This document shows, piece by piece, positions 1 to 10,193 of a stretch of DNA of 64,000 nt. Position 1 is the first letter of the stretch. Every line of letters starts with the position of its first letter. The notes under the pieces are model-generated. The model had not been told where the DNA came from, did not search any database, and saw nothing but the letters and a program-made list of their open reading frames with translations. The translations under genes were made by a program, and so were the position numbers. The DNA is from Terfezia claveryi (lineage: Eukaryota; Ascomycota; Pezizomycetes; Pezizales; Pezizaceae). The stretch covers positions 806,001 to 870,000 of the forward strand of contig WHUX01000005.1 of the NCBI GenBank assembly GCA_015179025.1, in the 5' to 3' direction.

Positions 1-523
1 GCGGGGGTTCCGCGGGAGAATCCCACCTCAGGGAACATCCAGCTGCAGGTGTTTTGCGGATCTATTTCTCTTTGATATTACTCCCTCTCGGGGTATTTCT
101 TTTGGTCCTCTTACATTTTCCCCATGCTGCTTCATCACCAGGAGGTTCAATACCGATCAAGAGCTCCTCATCTCCGCTCAAACAGCACAATAATCTGCAT
201 ATCGGTAGGTTCCCATATCGCTGTGTATTGGCCTGATTCCAATATCGGAGAGATAAATAAGGCTGAGTGTGAGAAACAGTTTTAATTTCGAGATTGTAAA
301 GGGATGATGCAGTACTTATTCTGCTTCCGCAAGGTTAAGTACATAGTAGTTTTATCAGGAGCCACGAGCTCCCCTCCACGAGGGGCGTAGTGCCAACCGG
401 CCATGCCAAGGTACGGGTGGTAGGTAGCCTTTGTGTTTCCTTAGACTGATCGTATAGAATGACGTTGCTAGATCTACAGTACATCCTAAGGACGCTTGCT
501 CGGCAAAAAAGAACAAAAATAAT
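1..523. other. Intergenic stretch, no gene seen
   Basis: No convincing gene. A short frame at about 54-236 has a hydrophobic start but begins with TTG and shows no intron or homology that I recognise. Confidence 0.4.
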
Positions 524-597
524 CGGTACTAGAAAGACTCGAACTTTCAACCTCCCGGTTAACAGCCGGACGCGCTAACCAATTGCGCCATAGAACC
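524..597 (-). tRNA. tRNA-Asn (anticodon GTT)
   Basis: On the minus strand this folds as a 74-nt tRNA cloverleaf. The anticodon loop is CTGTTAA, giving GTT, which reads Asn codons. The anticodon stem is CCGG/CCGG, the T-arm is GAAAG-TTCGAGT-CTTTC, and the D-loop contains TTGGTTAG. The acceptor stem pairs over six of seven positions, with one T-T mismatch at pair 4. A T-rich run follows the 3' end and could stop RNA polymerase III. The acceptor mismatch leaves open a slightly degenerate copy. Confidence 0.85.
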
Positions 598-2566
598 CAC
601 ATTTGATTGTTATATTTGTTAGTACTTTTGAATATAGAGCAGTATGCCTATCTTTATCTTGCTAATAATGAAGCACTTCTCAGCTCCTGTTTGTAGTCTA
701 CAGACGAGAAGGCGCATATCCTATCTGTCACCTTCAGCAGTCTTTTGTGGCGCTTCTTGTGAGCACATGACTACTAAAGTAATGCGGAGCTTCACATGAG
801 CAACTTGGTGGGTATACATAAGGCACGCTGTGTAAATGAAATGCATGATTTGATTCCACCGCACGGTGTTCTCGACCACTTAAAACCTAAAATCGTTTCC
901 ATATGAATCATCGATATTAATACGAATCCGCAGGAAATAAACAATCACACCTTCTCATCGTTGTATTCTAACTTGAGCTTCCTTTGAGTGATTTGATTTT
1001 TCTAATGAAAATTCTAGTACATGGGAAGGTTCGTAAGTTTCCTCTGGTGAAAGATGAGGGGTGTAAGGAAGTTTTAGGAAAGGGCGGTAAATATGGGCTG
1101 ACTCATTTTGCATGCTATGGTAAGAGGTGGTTTCTAATCCGGAACTTGGAGAGAAAACGTCCGGATTCTATACAAGTCCATTACCATCAAGATCACTTCT
1201 CAGCCGATTTCTTCAGAATCTGGTTATACATGTACGGACTACATTCCTCCACTTGCCTACAGTACGGTTGTCTTAATACTACGTCATTAGGATCTCCTGT
1301 TTCATCTAATTGCTCCGCCAAAAGATAAGAGGCGGGGCTGGGGAAGGGAAGAATCACTGGAAAAGTTCACTCTAGATTAGAAACTCCCAATAGCTCTGGT
1401 GGCAGGCGGCAGCCAGATCCCATTTCCCCAACGATTGGTTTTCTGAATGAAAGAACAGGATAGGGTATATACAGTATATATAGGTATATAATCATCCATG
1501 TCCATAAGTATGTGCTTAAATGTACAACCTGGACTTGAGAGTAAGTTTCACCGTCTTTGGAAAACACCAGTATGCGAGAGGCATCTTATTTTTACAGATG
1601 TTAACCTTAGAGGAAATCACCTGACCAGAATCTACTCTGGCAACCCTCACAACCTCTCAATGCAAAGATAAATCTCTTCTTAAGTGGAAAATATAGGTGA
1701 AAAGCCTATCGATTTTTATAGGTACGGTCTAGTGAACCGATAGCCAGTTACTTACCTCGATTAACAGGTATTGACGGACCGTGGGGGTGGCAGGAGGTAG
1801 TTGACAAAGGTAGGATACTTCATATTTGTCACTAAAATAATAATATATAAAAAAGTAATCGGGCATAAGACGCTGAAACAGCTTTTGGCAAACTAAACAG
1901 TACCGTAAGTAAGACTCCAGTCTTAACCATGGATTTCTATAGTAGTCTCTTGATGTGTAACCCAAATTGGATGCTTATAGTGGAACTATTTCAGGGTAAC
2001 ATAGGACAATGCGAGGCTCGGTTCTTGTGCAAGACGGAGTGGGATGTAGATGCGGTTATTACCGAGATTGATTGAAGTCTTCAGGCTGTAGTTGATACAA
2101 AATATGCTGAGGTACCTACACTGGTTGTACCAGCTACACCTCCGCTTATACTTCCTAAATAAACTAGACCGACCAGGGAATATCAATCAGCGAATTCAAA
2201 ACCCCTTTCCAACTCAATCCGCTGCCAGAACCCTTTCAAACTCTCGAAACTGGTTTGGAGGTTCACAACGGGTCCACAGTGATCATGGCTGATTTCTTTT
2301 CATTTGTGGTACTTAATTTTAGGTACTTCATCATTGAGAAACTCTCCCAGATTACTCTTCCCTACTGTACCCTTGGAGGCGTATAGTCTCGTGGTGGGGC
2401 CAGCTGGAGAGTGCCAGCATTGCAGGGCCTCAATTTTTGAGACGTGCGGCTTTGATTTGCCGAACGGCAGCTTGTAGTTCTTGCACTCTGGCGGAGGCGA
2501 AATGTGTATGTGCAGGTTGACGCCCACCAATGCATTTGCAACTTTCGCTGGATGTCAGTGAAATAT
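598..2566. other. Intergenic, no recognisable gene
   Basis: Only short frames without domains, and no clear intron structure. A frame at 984-1328 does not start with ATG and resembles nothing I recognise. Confidence 0.35.
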
Positions 2567-2568
2567 TA

Positions 2569-2708
2569 CAGCTAGGTGGCAAAAAGTTTCGTACCCCCCA
2601 CTGCATAAAGAGGCCCAAACACAAAATATTTGGGGATTTTGTATGGGAAAATGATAAGATATTTATTGCATGCTTATGCAGGGTACGAAACTTTTTGCCA
2701 CCTAGCTG
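2569..2708. mobile_element. 140-bp Tc1/mariner-type MITE
   Basis: The two ends are inverted repeats of about 28 bp, beginning CAGCTAGGTGGCAAAAAGTT. The element is flanked on both sides by the dinucleotide TA (2567-2568 and 2709-2710), the target duplication of the Tc1/mariner superfamily. There is no coding capacity. The near-perfect termini suggest a fairly young insertion. The TIR differs from the other two TA-flanked MITEs in this window (11300 and 21080), so it is a separate family. Confidence 0.85.
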
Positions 2709-2710
2709 TA

Positions 2711-3240
2711 CGACTCACTATCGATTTATTTGCCATTGCAGGCACAAAAGTGGAGAGAGGTTACGACCCGAAGCAGGGCGCAGATTGTCCGGAATCGATT
2801 AGTGTATAGACGTTAGTACTAACGTCCAATATGTTTGACATCTAGGTGCCCAAGTAACTGTGGTGTTCGGTATTGTGAGGGTAATGGGTTCTCGCGTGAG
2901 CATTGTGTTAGGTATGGCTTTATGATTTCATCGCGGGACTCAATGCCTAAACACGAGGCTATCTCTTTATTTCCGACAACTGACAAGCTAATCTTTGTTC
3001 TCCATGTAACCGTCCAATCTTCTAACGGGCCATACAACTCGGCCGCTAAATTTATTCGAGGTCGCACCGTTACAGCTGTCTGTATAATGAATCAGATTCT
3101 ACTACCTTGCGTCTTCATGTAAATTAGCTATGGCGTTTCTTATGTTGTTGCAAACGTCTTTGTTGCCAATGTTTACTTTCTTACTTACGGTGATATAAGC
3201 AACCCCCGTTATAAGAAACCTCGATTAAGAAACCATCGTT
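2711..3240. other. Intergenic, fragments only
   Basis: No confident gene. At 3185-3245 there are GTTATAAGAAACC-like motifs also found at the termini of the MITE at 21080-21766, so a degraded end of that family may be present. Confidence 0.3.
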
Positions 3241-3241
3241 A

Positions 3242-3760
3242 TTACAGATGCGCTTGATACAAGCATATCGTCCGGACGGGGGGGGGAATATGCTTGTTAC
3301 CAATATTTCTTACATCACAAGAAAATAGGCAATTATGGAATAAACTCGGAAAAGTTGCGGAATAGCATCAAGAATATGACAGGAGCATACAAGAAAAAAG
3401 ATAAACAGATATACGGAAGTACAGGGCCCAGAATCTCAAGAGGAGGAAGAGCCAGGGTTTCCGAAAGTCAGCGCTGAGCATGTTGACGCCGGCGCTGAAT
3501 TTCCAGAGTCTCGATACGTTTTTTCTCACGGTTGAGCACATCCTGTAGCTCTGTGATGTTGGCTGTTGGTTCGGCTTGAAGTGAGAAGAGAAGTAAGCCT
3601 TCAATGTGTGCTAACGCTTCATGCGGAGTAACAGGAGGTGGTATTGCTCTTGGGGTTTGTTCGGCATAGGTTCTTATGGCTTGATGTTCACTTTCTGACC
3701 ATGGCTGCCAATGCGGAGTATCAGAAGATGCCATGATTTGCAAAGTAACCAGAGTACGAT
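3242..3760 (-). repeat. Dispersed repeat R1, copy 1 (non-autonomous DNA element)
   Basis: This segment is homologous, in reverse orientation, to 25870-26478 and 52865-53505. One end carries a hairpin built on TACAAGCATA / TATGCTTGTA. The minus strand at 3468-3743 keeps an open 91-codon frame. Its core (HIEGLL, then IETLEIQRRR) is recognisable in the other two copies, where it is broken by stops. It may be the C-terminal relic of a pogo-type transposase; a similar LEGLLYREKRDIESLE stretch lies inside the MITE at 21080. That origin is inference. Confidence 0.6.
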
Positions 3761-3968
3761 GATGTATAGGGCTTCCTTATGTTGTAGCAATTCTCTATAT
3801 TATTTTGTTAGTCAGGTTGGCACAACAGCCCCGCCTATCATTGGTGGCAACGTTGTGGAGCGGGGTTATTCCTATCGATAGGCCTCTCTTTGTGGCTTAC
3901 CTAGTGCATCTCTGATACAAGCATATGTATGGTGACTAAGCAGAAAAAAGACACATGTTATTTGTAAC

Positions 3969-4091
3969 AGGTTTCTTCCCCTTTTGGCGGGGGACTTGTA
4001 GAGGGTGCTAACCAGACTAAAGGTTTCTTAGTCTGGCTAGTCTCGATCGAGTCTGGCTTGCACTATCCCCTCCTTAAGAGGAAGGTTTCTT
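3969..4091. repeat. Two TAGTCTGG mini-insertions between three copies of AGGTTTCTT
   Basis: The 9-mer AGGTTTCTT occurs at 3969-3977, 4021-4029 and 4083-4091. The first interval (43 bp) ends in AACCAGACTAA. The second (53 bp) starts AGTCTGG, the preceding T being shared with the repeat. The inserts are therefore in opposite orientation, and the triple repeat is what two successive insertions, each duplicating 9 bp, would leave. Confidence 0.7.
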
Positions 4092-4282
4092 AAGTATTTG
4101 TTTAGCAATGCATAACCACATCGTGCGAATTGTTTTCATCCAGTTCACAACAAATTTCAGCTCGCAAGGTCTTAGTTTGCTCATCTATCTCGATCTATCA
4201 AGATAAATTTTCATCTTGTTGTCCCTCCCACTACCATGCCACCCAAGGAGATTTAACAAGAGTGGGGAAGATATTCGCACTC

Positions 4283-4332
4283 AGCGTGCACCTCTCTACT
4301 CGAGGCTTGTGCCAACCAGACTAAGCGTGCAC
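4283..4332 (-). repeat. 32-bp TAGTCTGG-type insertion, 9-bp duplication
   Basis: The 9-mer AGCGTGCAC is repeated perfectly at 4283-4291 and 4324-4332. Between them lie 32 bp whose reverse complement begins TAGTCTGGTTGGCACAAG. Confidence 0.8.
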
Positions 4333-4355
4333 TACATTTTGGTTGCAAGATCTTA

Positions 4356-4400
4356 GTATCGATCTAGTCTGGTTGCACTACCCCTCGCAAGGGATCGATC
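4356..4400 (+). repeat. 27-bp TAGTCTGG-type insertion, near-perfect 9-bp duplication
   Basis: GTATCGATC at 4356-4364 and GGATCGATC at 4392-4400 (8 of 9 identical) flank 27 bp starting TAGTCTGGTTGCACTACC. Confidence 0.65.
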
Positions 4401-4463
4401 AGCATACCTAACAGCGTGGCATTAACCAGACTACCCTCCGGGTAACACGGACTACGGTACTGT

Positions 4464-6078
4464 AAAATGCCCTCCACTTAGTGGAACATGTCTAAGATAC
4501 AACACTAAACTACTGTACATCTCTCTCTACTAGACACAATACCTTGATGCTTGGCATGACTCTATGCAAAGGCCTCTTTTTTATGCTAGACTATCACGCG
4601 CCCTATCATGCGCTTCACCAGTTCAGCATACCATACCTAGCATACCCAGCATACCCAGCATACCCAGCATACCCAGCATACCAGCCCAGCATAACCTGAT
4701 AACCGACACGCAGCATACCCGTCCCCATACCCAGCAGCATACCGCGCCCATACTCAGGAGCATACCGGCCCCATACCCAGCACACTTCGCAACATACTTA
4801 AACTACCTAGTACATGGCGATATCTCTCAGTGCTCCTGTAGTAGGCTTGTGCTTCGGGGGGGGGCCGCTAATCTGTTCACGCATATTACACGCTCCTATA
4901 GCTATACCAGTACCTAGACTTCATGCGCTTTTTCTATGGCTAATATACTATGTATGATTGCTTTATTACTCCATACACTCTTATAAGCAGGCATGCTTTA
5001 GATTACGTGCTGCGATAGCTGTTGGTTTGATATGCTTTGTAGTTACCGTCCTGTTTCAGGGTAACCTGGTGTTCCCCACTCGCTTCTATTGCATTTGGTA
5101 TCTTTAATTGCGGCTGCTCCTATAGCATTTGGTATCTTTAATATGTCTAAACTACTGTAGTTTATATTTTCGCATAGTTTGTAGGTGCGGGTGTCAGAGT
5201 AAACCTATACACAGTGTTGAATGAACTTCAGAGTGAGATCTTACCATAATACCATACTCTGTAAATAAACCTCACTAGAAGTACAAGTTGGGCTATTACT
5301 TACCAACATAGAGAGCACATATATGATCTTTAGCCGAGGGCGAAAGTATTTAGAATAATCATCTCTATATATTTTATGATTATACATCTATATATTTTGG
5401 TGCTATGTACGGAGTATATTCTACTAAAATAGGCAATTGGGAACACAACTACCTACCGACAGAGCATGCCTGGTCATACGCCAAGAGCCACAAGCACAGA
5501 CCTGAGCGAAGATTACCCTGAAGCGTGATTGTAACTACGGAACCGCATCAAACCAACAGATAACTATCGCAGCGCGTAATTTAAAGCATGCCTGCCTATA
5601 AGATTGTATGGAGTAATAAAGCAATCATACATGGTATATTAGCCATAGAAAAAGCGCATGAAGTCTAGGTACTGGTATAGCTATAGGAGCGTGTAGGCCC
5701 CCCCGAAGCACAAGCCTACTACAGGAGCACAGAGAGATGTGCTGGTTGAGTATGCTGCGAAGTGTGCTGGGTATGGGCGCCGGTATGCTGCTGAGTATGG
5801 GCGCGGTATGCTGCTGGGTATGGGCGCAGTATGCTGCTGAGTATGGGGACAGGTATGCTACGTGTCGGTTATACAGGCTGGGTATGCTGGGTTGGGTATG
5901 CTGGGTATGCTAGGTAGGGTATGCTGAACTGGAGAAGCGCATGATAGGGCGTGTGATAGTCTAGCATAAAAAAGGGGCCTTTGCATAGAGTCATGCCAAA
6001 CATCAAGGTATTGTGTCTAGTAGAGAGAGTGGTTTAGTGTTGTATCTTAGACATGTTCCACTAAGTGGAGGGCATTTT
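4464..6078. mobile_element. Foldback palindrome FB1 (1.6 kb)
   Basis: The left arm (about 4464-5070) reappears as the reverse complement in the right arm (about 5505-6078). Examples are AAAATGCCCTCCACTTAG at the left edge against CTAAGTGGAGGGCATTTT at the right edge, and the segment around 4930-5000 against 5580-5650. Each arm contains a diverged minisatellite of GCATACCCA-like units (about 4620-4790 and, inverted, 5730-5935). The loop, about 5070-5505, is AT-rich and apparently non-coding. Sequences ending AACCAGACTA lie just outside both edges, but I could not define a target duplication. It resembles foldback elements; whether an enzyme moves it or it arose by inverted duplication is open. 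Confidence 0.75.
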
Positions 6079-6299
6079 AAAGGTTTTCTCCATTTTAAAG
6101 GTTTTCTCTTGTGCCAACCAGACTACCGGTTAGATTGTGCCTTATATGAATGCTATCAAGTAGAGTGGAGGAACATACCAGTTAATGGACGTATTATTCA
6201 ACTGGCTTTTTTAGGCCTCGCTCGGACAATTCTTAATTTTTCATGTACAAAGCTCGATATAAGAACCACTCTTTTATAAGCAAGAGATGTTGATGCAGG

Positions 6300-6423
6300 T
6301 AACTTACTACAAGTTTTTATAGGGGTTTCCTATTGGCCACCAAGCAAGCATCCACCTGGGTTTCTAGGTGGCTTATCATGGTTCCCTTACTTGGATCGCA
6401 TATGAGTACTAATAAACCAAAAA
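6300..6423 (+). repeat. Diverged LINE/SINE 3' stem-loop tail
   Basis: Contains the first stem-loop (CCACCTGGG...AGGTGG), the second stem-loop region ending CATATGAGTACTAATAAA, then an A-rich tail. The order matches the 3' ends of the LINE copies elsewhere in the window. No coding part remains. Confidence 0.55.
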
Positions 6424-6594
6424 GAAAAAGCGTCTAGAGATAAGTAGAGTGAGATGCTACTCTTGAGATCTGTTGTGGGGTCTCCAGGCTCCTAGATATG
6501 TTTAGCAAGCTTCGCGAGGGATAAACTACTTTCATATATATTTTTATATCTTTATTTATAGTAAATTATTTATAATTTACTAAATAAATTGACT

Positions 6595-7060
6595 ATGTAG
6601 ACACCTTTTTTTTAAAAAAAAAAAATCGTTACTGGTATGCGGTCACGTTAGGGGGACCATGACGAGCCGGCTCACCCGGAATCCCGGGCGTATTATTCAA
6701 GAACAAGGCAAGTTATTCTGCCAGGTCCGCGCTAAATACAAATAACAAATAAATATCGGGTATGGTCGGGGTCTCCATGCTGCGATTACCGGCCCACCTG
6801 AATGAACATGAAGGAGGGGAAAAAGGGATTTGAGACCGAGCTGAAGAAACTATAAAATAGAACTTGAACTGGGAACTAAAGGAACTCGTAAAATAAACCG
6901 GAAATCGGGAACTAAGCGAACTTGTAAAAGTAAACTGCGGGTTAAGGCTCTCGAGAACAGAATTATGGAACTCGTGAAAGCAGAATAAGGAAACTCGTGA
7001 AATTTAAGGGAACTGGTAAAAATAGAAAGTAATCGGTGACTCATGAAGATAAAATTGGAC
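6595..7060 (-). repeat. LINE 3'-UTR fragment in reverse orientation
   Basis: Reading the minus strand, motifs of the form CACGAGTTCC / TTTACGAGTTCC, typical of the LINE 3'-UTRs here, are followed by a diverged 3' stem-loop and then an A-tract (T/A run at 6604-6625). It is strongly diverged. The neighbouring 6530-6600 is very AT-rich. Confidence 0.5.
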
Positions 7061-7474
7061 CGCGCGGGGGTTAGGTGGGCTCATTATGTAGTCACCTGAA
7101 AATACTTAAGTGATGTTTTTAGTGATTTGATCATAGACCCGAATTATGATCCTCATAGGGCGAGTTTGACTATCCCAACAAGATAATCACAAATTCTTGA
7201 AACGACTTCTCAAGAAGCATCTTAGTCTGGGTAAAAGTTACCCAACTAGGTATAATGAAGGTGTTGGGTGCATCTTGGTATATTTGTAGTGCTGAAAGTG
7301 CAAACTACATAAAAGAAGACTATGCTAACACTGCCTTTAAGGGCTTTATAAAAGGGCCGTTGTTCCCGAGGCAACTGACTACCTGTACTTAAAACCTAAC
7401 TCAATGCGTTACCTAGTACCGGTAGACATGAATACTTACTTTGGGCAGTGCCTAAAAGTTACGAAGCGTGAGGA
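7061..7474. other. Intergenic, no gene seen
   Basis: No recognisable gene or repeat boundary. Confidence 0.3.
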
Positions 7475-7507
7475 CTCGTTGATTAGTCTGGTTGGCACCT
7501 CGTTGAT
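7475..7507 (+). repeat. 15-bp TAGTCTGG mini-insertion with perfect 9-bp duplication
   Basis: CTCGTTGAT occurs at 7475-7483 and again at 7499-7507. Exactly 15 bp, TAGTCTGGTTGGCAC, lie between. Confidence 0.85.
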
Positions 7508-7972
7508 GAATGTGAATGTGAAGCTTTCTTAAGTTGTGACCTTACACAGCTGGGGCGAGATTGCCTAGACGCTGTCCTGTGCCTGGTTGGCCGGATTCTA
7601 AACTTGTGGGAGTGGCACTTGAGCAGATGCAACGAGATTTGTTCAGACGACAAACATGCGGAGCAGTTTGTCTGGCTGCACAAGCCCTAGTAAGGAGCCG
7701 AGCAATGCTAATAAAGTTATATCTCCACCTAGAGTTCGACCTGCCTCTGATAAATCCACAAGGAAAAACAGTACTGTAGTCCCAGGCCAGGAGGGGTCGT
7801 GCCAACTGGGCCAGTCCTACTAAATCTCCCAGAAAATCCATCGTTGAAGAATCACCCTTCCCCACTCATCCAACGATCGAAACTTCCTTCCAACACCTGC
7901 AACATCTCTGATCTCGATAGCACGCCTGCCAGGCATCCTCCGTTCTCTCTTCCACCACCACACTTCAGTTCA

Positions 7973-8783
7973 ATGTCAGACAGCCAGGCATCAATAGCTG
8001 GACCACTGGCGTCTGCAATCAACAACCCGGTACAGGCAATGCAGCCTACAGGTACTATTTTCCTTGCCTTGATCTCACTATTTTCTAATCTCATACCCAA
8101 CCTCAAGTCACATCCTTCAATCTCATTACTAACAGCGCTTTTTAGACTTGAAAGCCATACCTGTACAGATGGGTCTTTTTGCTCATTCTAACTTCCAAAA
8201 CTGTTTCATCCAAGTCAATGGTAATCCATTTACCATTTCCCAAAACTCAGTACCTGCCATCCCACCTCCTATAACGCACCATATCAATGTTCCGGCCGGA
8301 GAGGTCAGATTTAATCCTGCTGCACCCCAACTCCACTCTATAGCAGGAGCAGCCAGACCTAATCCAGCTGCAACCCAAAACCCCTCTTTACCAGAAGCAG
8401 CTAGACTTTATCCTGCATCCCATGTCCCCTCTCCAGCAGGGGCGGTTGGACTCGATCCTGCTGCACCTGAAACTTTCGGACTTCAGGCTAAGCCTGTCGT
8501 TTCAACAACTGAGGTTGTTCAACCCTCCGCATCGCTCAAGGAAAATCAGGGACATTCGGTGTATGAAAAAGGCCAACGAGATGCCCTCGTTCGACTAATT
8601 ATGTACGTGGATCAGCTCGGAAAATCTACAGCCGACAAACTCCAGGATGAAGAGAACCGTCTCTGTGAGCGCCTACAACTCACTGCAGGAGTGCACCCAC
8701 ACGAGCTTTTACTCTCTGATCAATACGACTACATTTTCGGTTATTTGATTGAGGTGGTCATGACAAGGAAGGGTTTGTATTGA
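7973..8783 (+). CDS. Two-exon hypothetical protein, 238 aa
   Basis: I do not recognise the family. The model is ATG at 7973, exon 1 7973-8051, intron 8052-8145 (GTACTA...TTTTAG with an ideal TTACTAAC branch point), exon 2 8146-8783 ending TGA. The spliced length, 717 nt, is in frame. The protein starts MSDSQASIAGPLASAIN. Residues about 75-140 contain three degenerate repeats of roughly 20 residues with NPAAPQ/GAARPNPAAT/LDPAAPE cores, rich in Pro and Ala, hence probably disordered. The last 75 residues (from about SVYEKGQRDALV) are charged and likely helical, including a KLQDEENRLCERLQL segment. No signal peptide or membrane span is evident. Two of the three frames are closed, and the branch point argues for a real transcript. 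A chance open frame cannot be excluded. Confidence 0.55.
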
Positions 8784-9165
8784 GAAAGGTTTTGATGCCT
8801 TGGCCTCAGCTTGGGAGTTTGAGTTTGGGCTGCGAAGGCACGTGGGGATTAACGGTTCCATTGTATAAGGAGTCTGGGCACATGTATGAGAAAAGGGTGG
8901 TGAGATCCTATTTTGCTGTTTGTTGGGCTTTGGGGAAAATAATAAGTTATAGCTCTTACATCTGAGATGGAACATTTGTTTTTCTGTGTTGTCACTGTTG
9001 ACAATTCGCATTGCACTCGCCAGGCTAGTCTGAGCGACTGACTGTATCTAGCTTTCGCTATAGGATTGATATTCTGTGTTGCGGAATAGATATCGTTACG
9101 GTAGGAAAATATGGCTGTCCTAATAGTTGCAAGAGCACTATCTAGTCAATAGGGCCCCCATGACA
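8784..9165. other. Intergenic, no gene seen
   Basis: No recognisable feature. Confidence 0.3.
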
Positions 9166-9169
9166 ATTA

Positions 9170-9505
9170 TACGCTCAGTAGCTCCATTCGTCCCTCCAGG
9201 ACCCTCCACAAAAGGCAAGCAGCCAGCAGCTCGCCACCATACCCTGTTGATCCAGGATACGCTGCTATGAAGGCACAGGTTCAACATTTAGAAGCAGAAA
9301 AGCAAGCTGCACTGGCGCAAGTACAGCAGCTTCAGTAGACATAGACTACTCATACCGAATTTATTCAGCGAAGTGCAGCAGATATCCAGAATACAGCAAA
9401 TGCTGCCGCCAATAAACATGCTCAACTATCGAATGATACACAATCTGCACTAACTCAGATCCAGAACCTCATTATTACTGGACAAACGGACGCCGGTTGT
9501 TGAAA
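9170..9505 (+). pseudogene. Degenerate coiled-coil (gag-like) coding remnant
   Basis: One frame reads as a Gln/Ala-rich coiled coil: AAMKAQVQHLEAEKQAALAQ, then, after two TAG stops that look like former CAG codons, EFIQRSAADIQNTANAAANK and a LSNDTQSALTQIQNL segment. It lies just upstream of the LTR-like repeat at 9675, so a gag remnant of a retrotransposon is plausible. No zinc knuckle or protease motif is present, so assignment is tentative. Confidence 0.35.
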
Positions 9506-9674
9506 GAGAATGATTACTTCTGCCAGAAGTGAAGCTCGTCTAACGGACATATCTATGTAGTCAATACGAGGCTTGACAGCATTTCCTCCTCTTCATGCCT
9601 ATACGCGGATTCACATACATGAATTGGGAGGCTACCCCAGTGCAAGCCATGCAATTCGCTGCTTGGACACCCCA

Positions 9675-10138
9675 TATAGGAATAGGAATAGCAACAGGCG
9701 AGCGGAGAGATCCAAGTGTCCACTGAAGGAAGGTATGAACAGAGCGAGTTGGTCACTGGAGAGAGGAATATGAAGAGAAGAAGATGTTCGTATACACAGT
9801 GAGTGCATGTATTGTATTGAGTGAAGTGATGACTTCGTTATCCCGAAAAAGTAGGAACATGAACGAGATATATATACATGTATGAGCGTACATCTAAAGC
9901 AGGAAGAAGAAGAAGAAGCACATGTCCGTTGCAAGCCGTATAGCTAGGCATGAAGCAACGATATGGGTGCGAGCAAGGTGTGAAGTACGCAATATGATGT
10001 GCAAGCCGCTGCGAGCCGTATAGCTAAGCAGGAAGCACACATATGATGTGCAAGCCGCTGACGGCTACATATGGTATAGGTAGCAAGGCATGGGCGGAAT
10101 GAACGGAATGTACTGCATTCATTCTAACACCCCTTCTC
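9675..10138. repeat. LTR-like repeat R2, copy 1
   Basis: About 464 bp, closely similar to 21787-22250 and ending at the same CATTCTAAC boundary. It contains GATATATATACATGTATGAG, usable as a TATA region. The segment ACCCC adjoins both ends, consistent with a 5-bp target duplication. On the minus strand it begins GTTAGAATG, as many LTRs begin TGTTA. A solo LTR is the best guess. Confidence 0.55.
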
Positions 10139-10193
10139 AGCACATACTTGCTAGACTCAGGCACCTCCTGTTTTCTTAAAATGTACGTTATTA

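Noticed and set aside
54..236. Hydrophobic short frame resembling a signal peptide
   Set aside because: Begins with TTG at the window edge, has no splice or homology support, and its composition alone is not evidence.
4130..4917. Plus-strand frames over the left arm of FB1 (for example repeated PSIPSIPSIP)
   Set aside because: The repeat is the GCATACCCA minisatellite and the frame is mirrored in the other arm.
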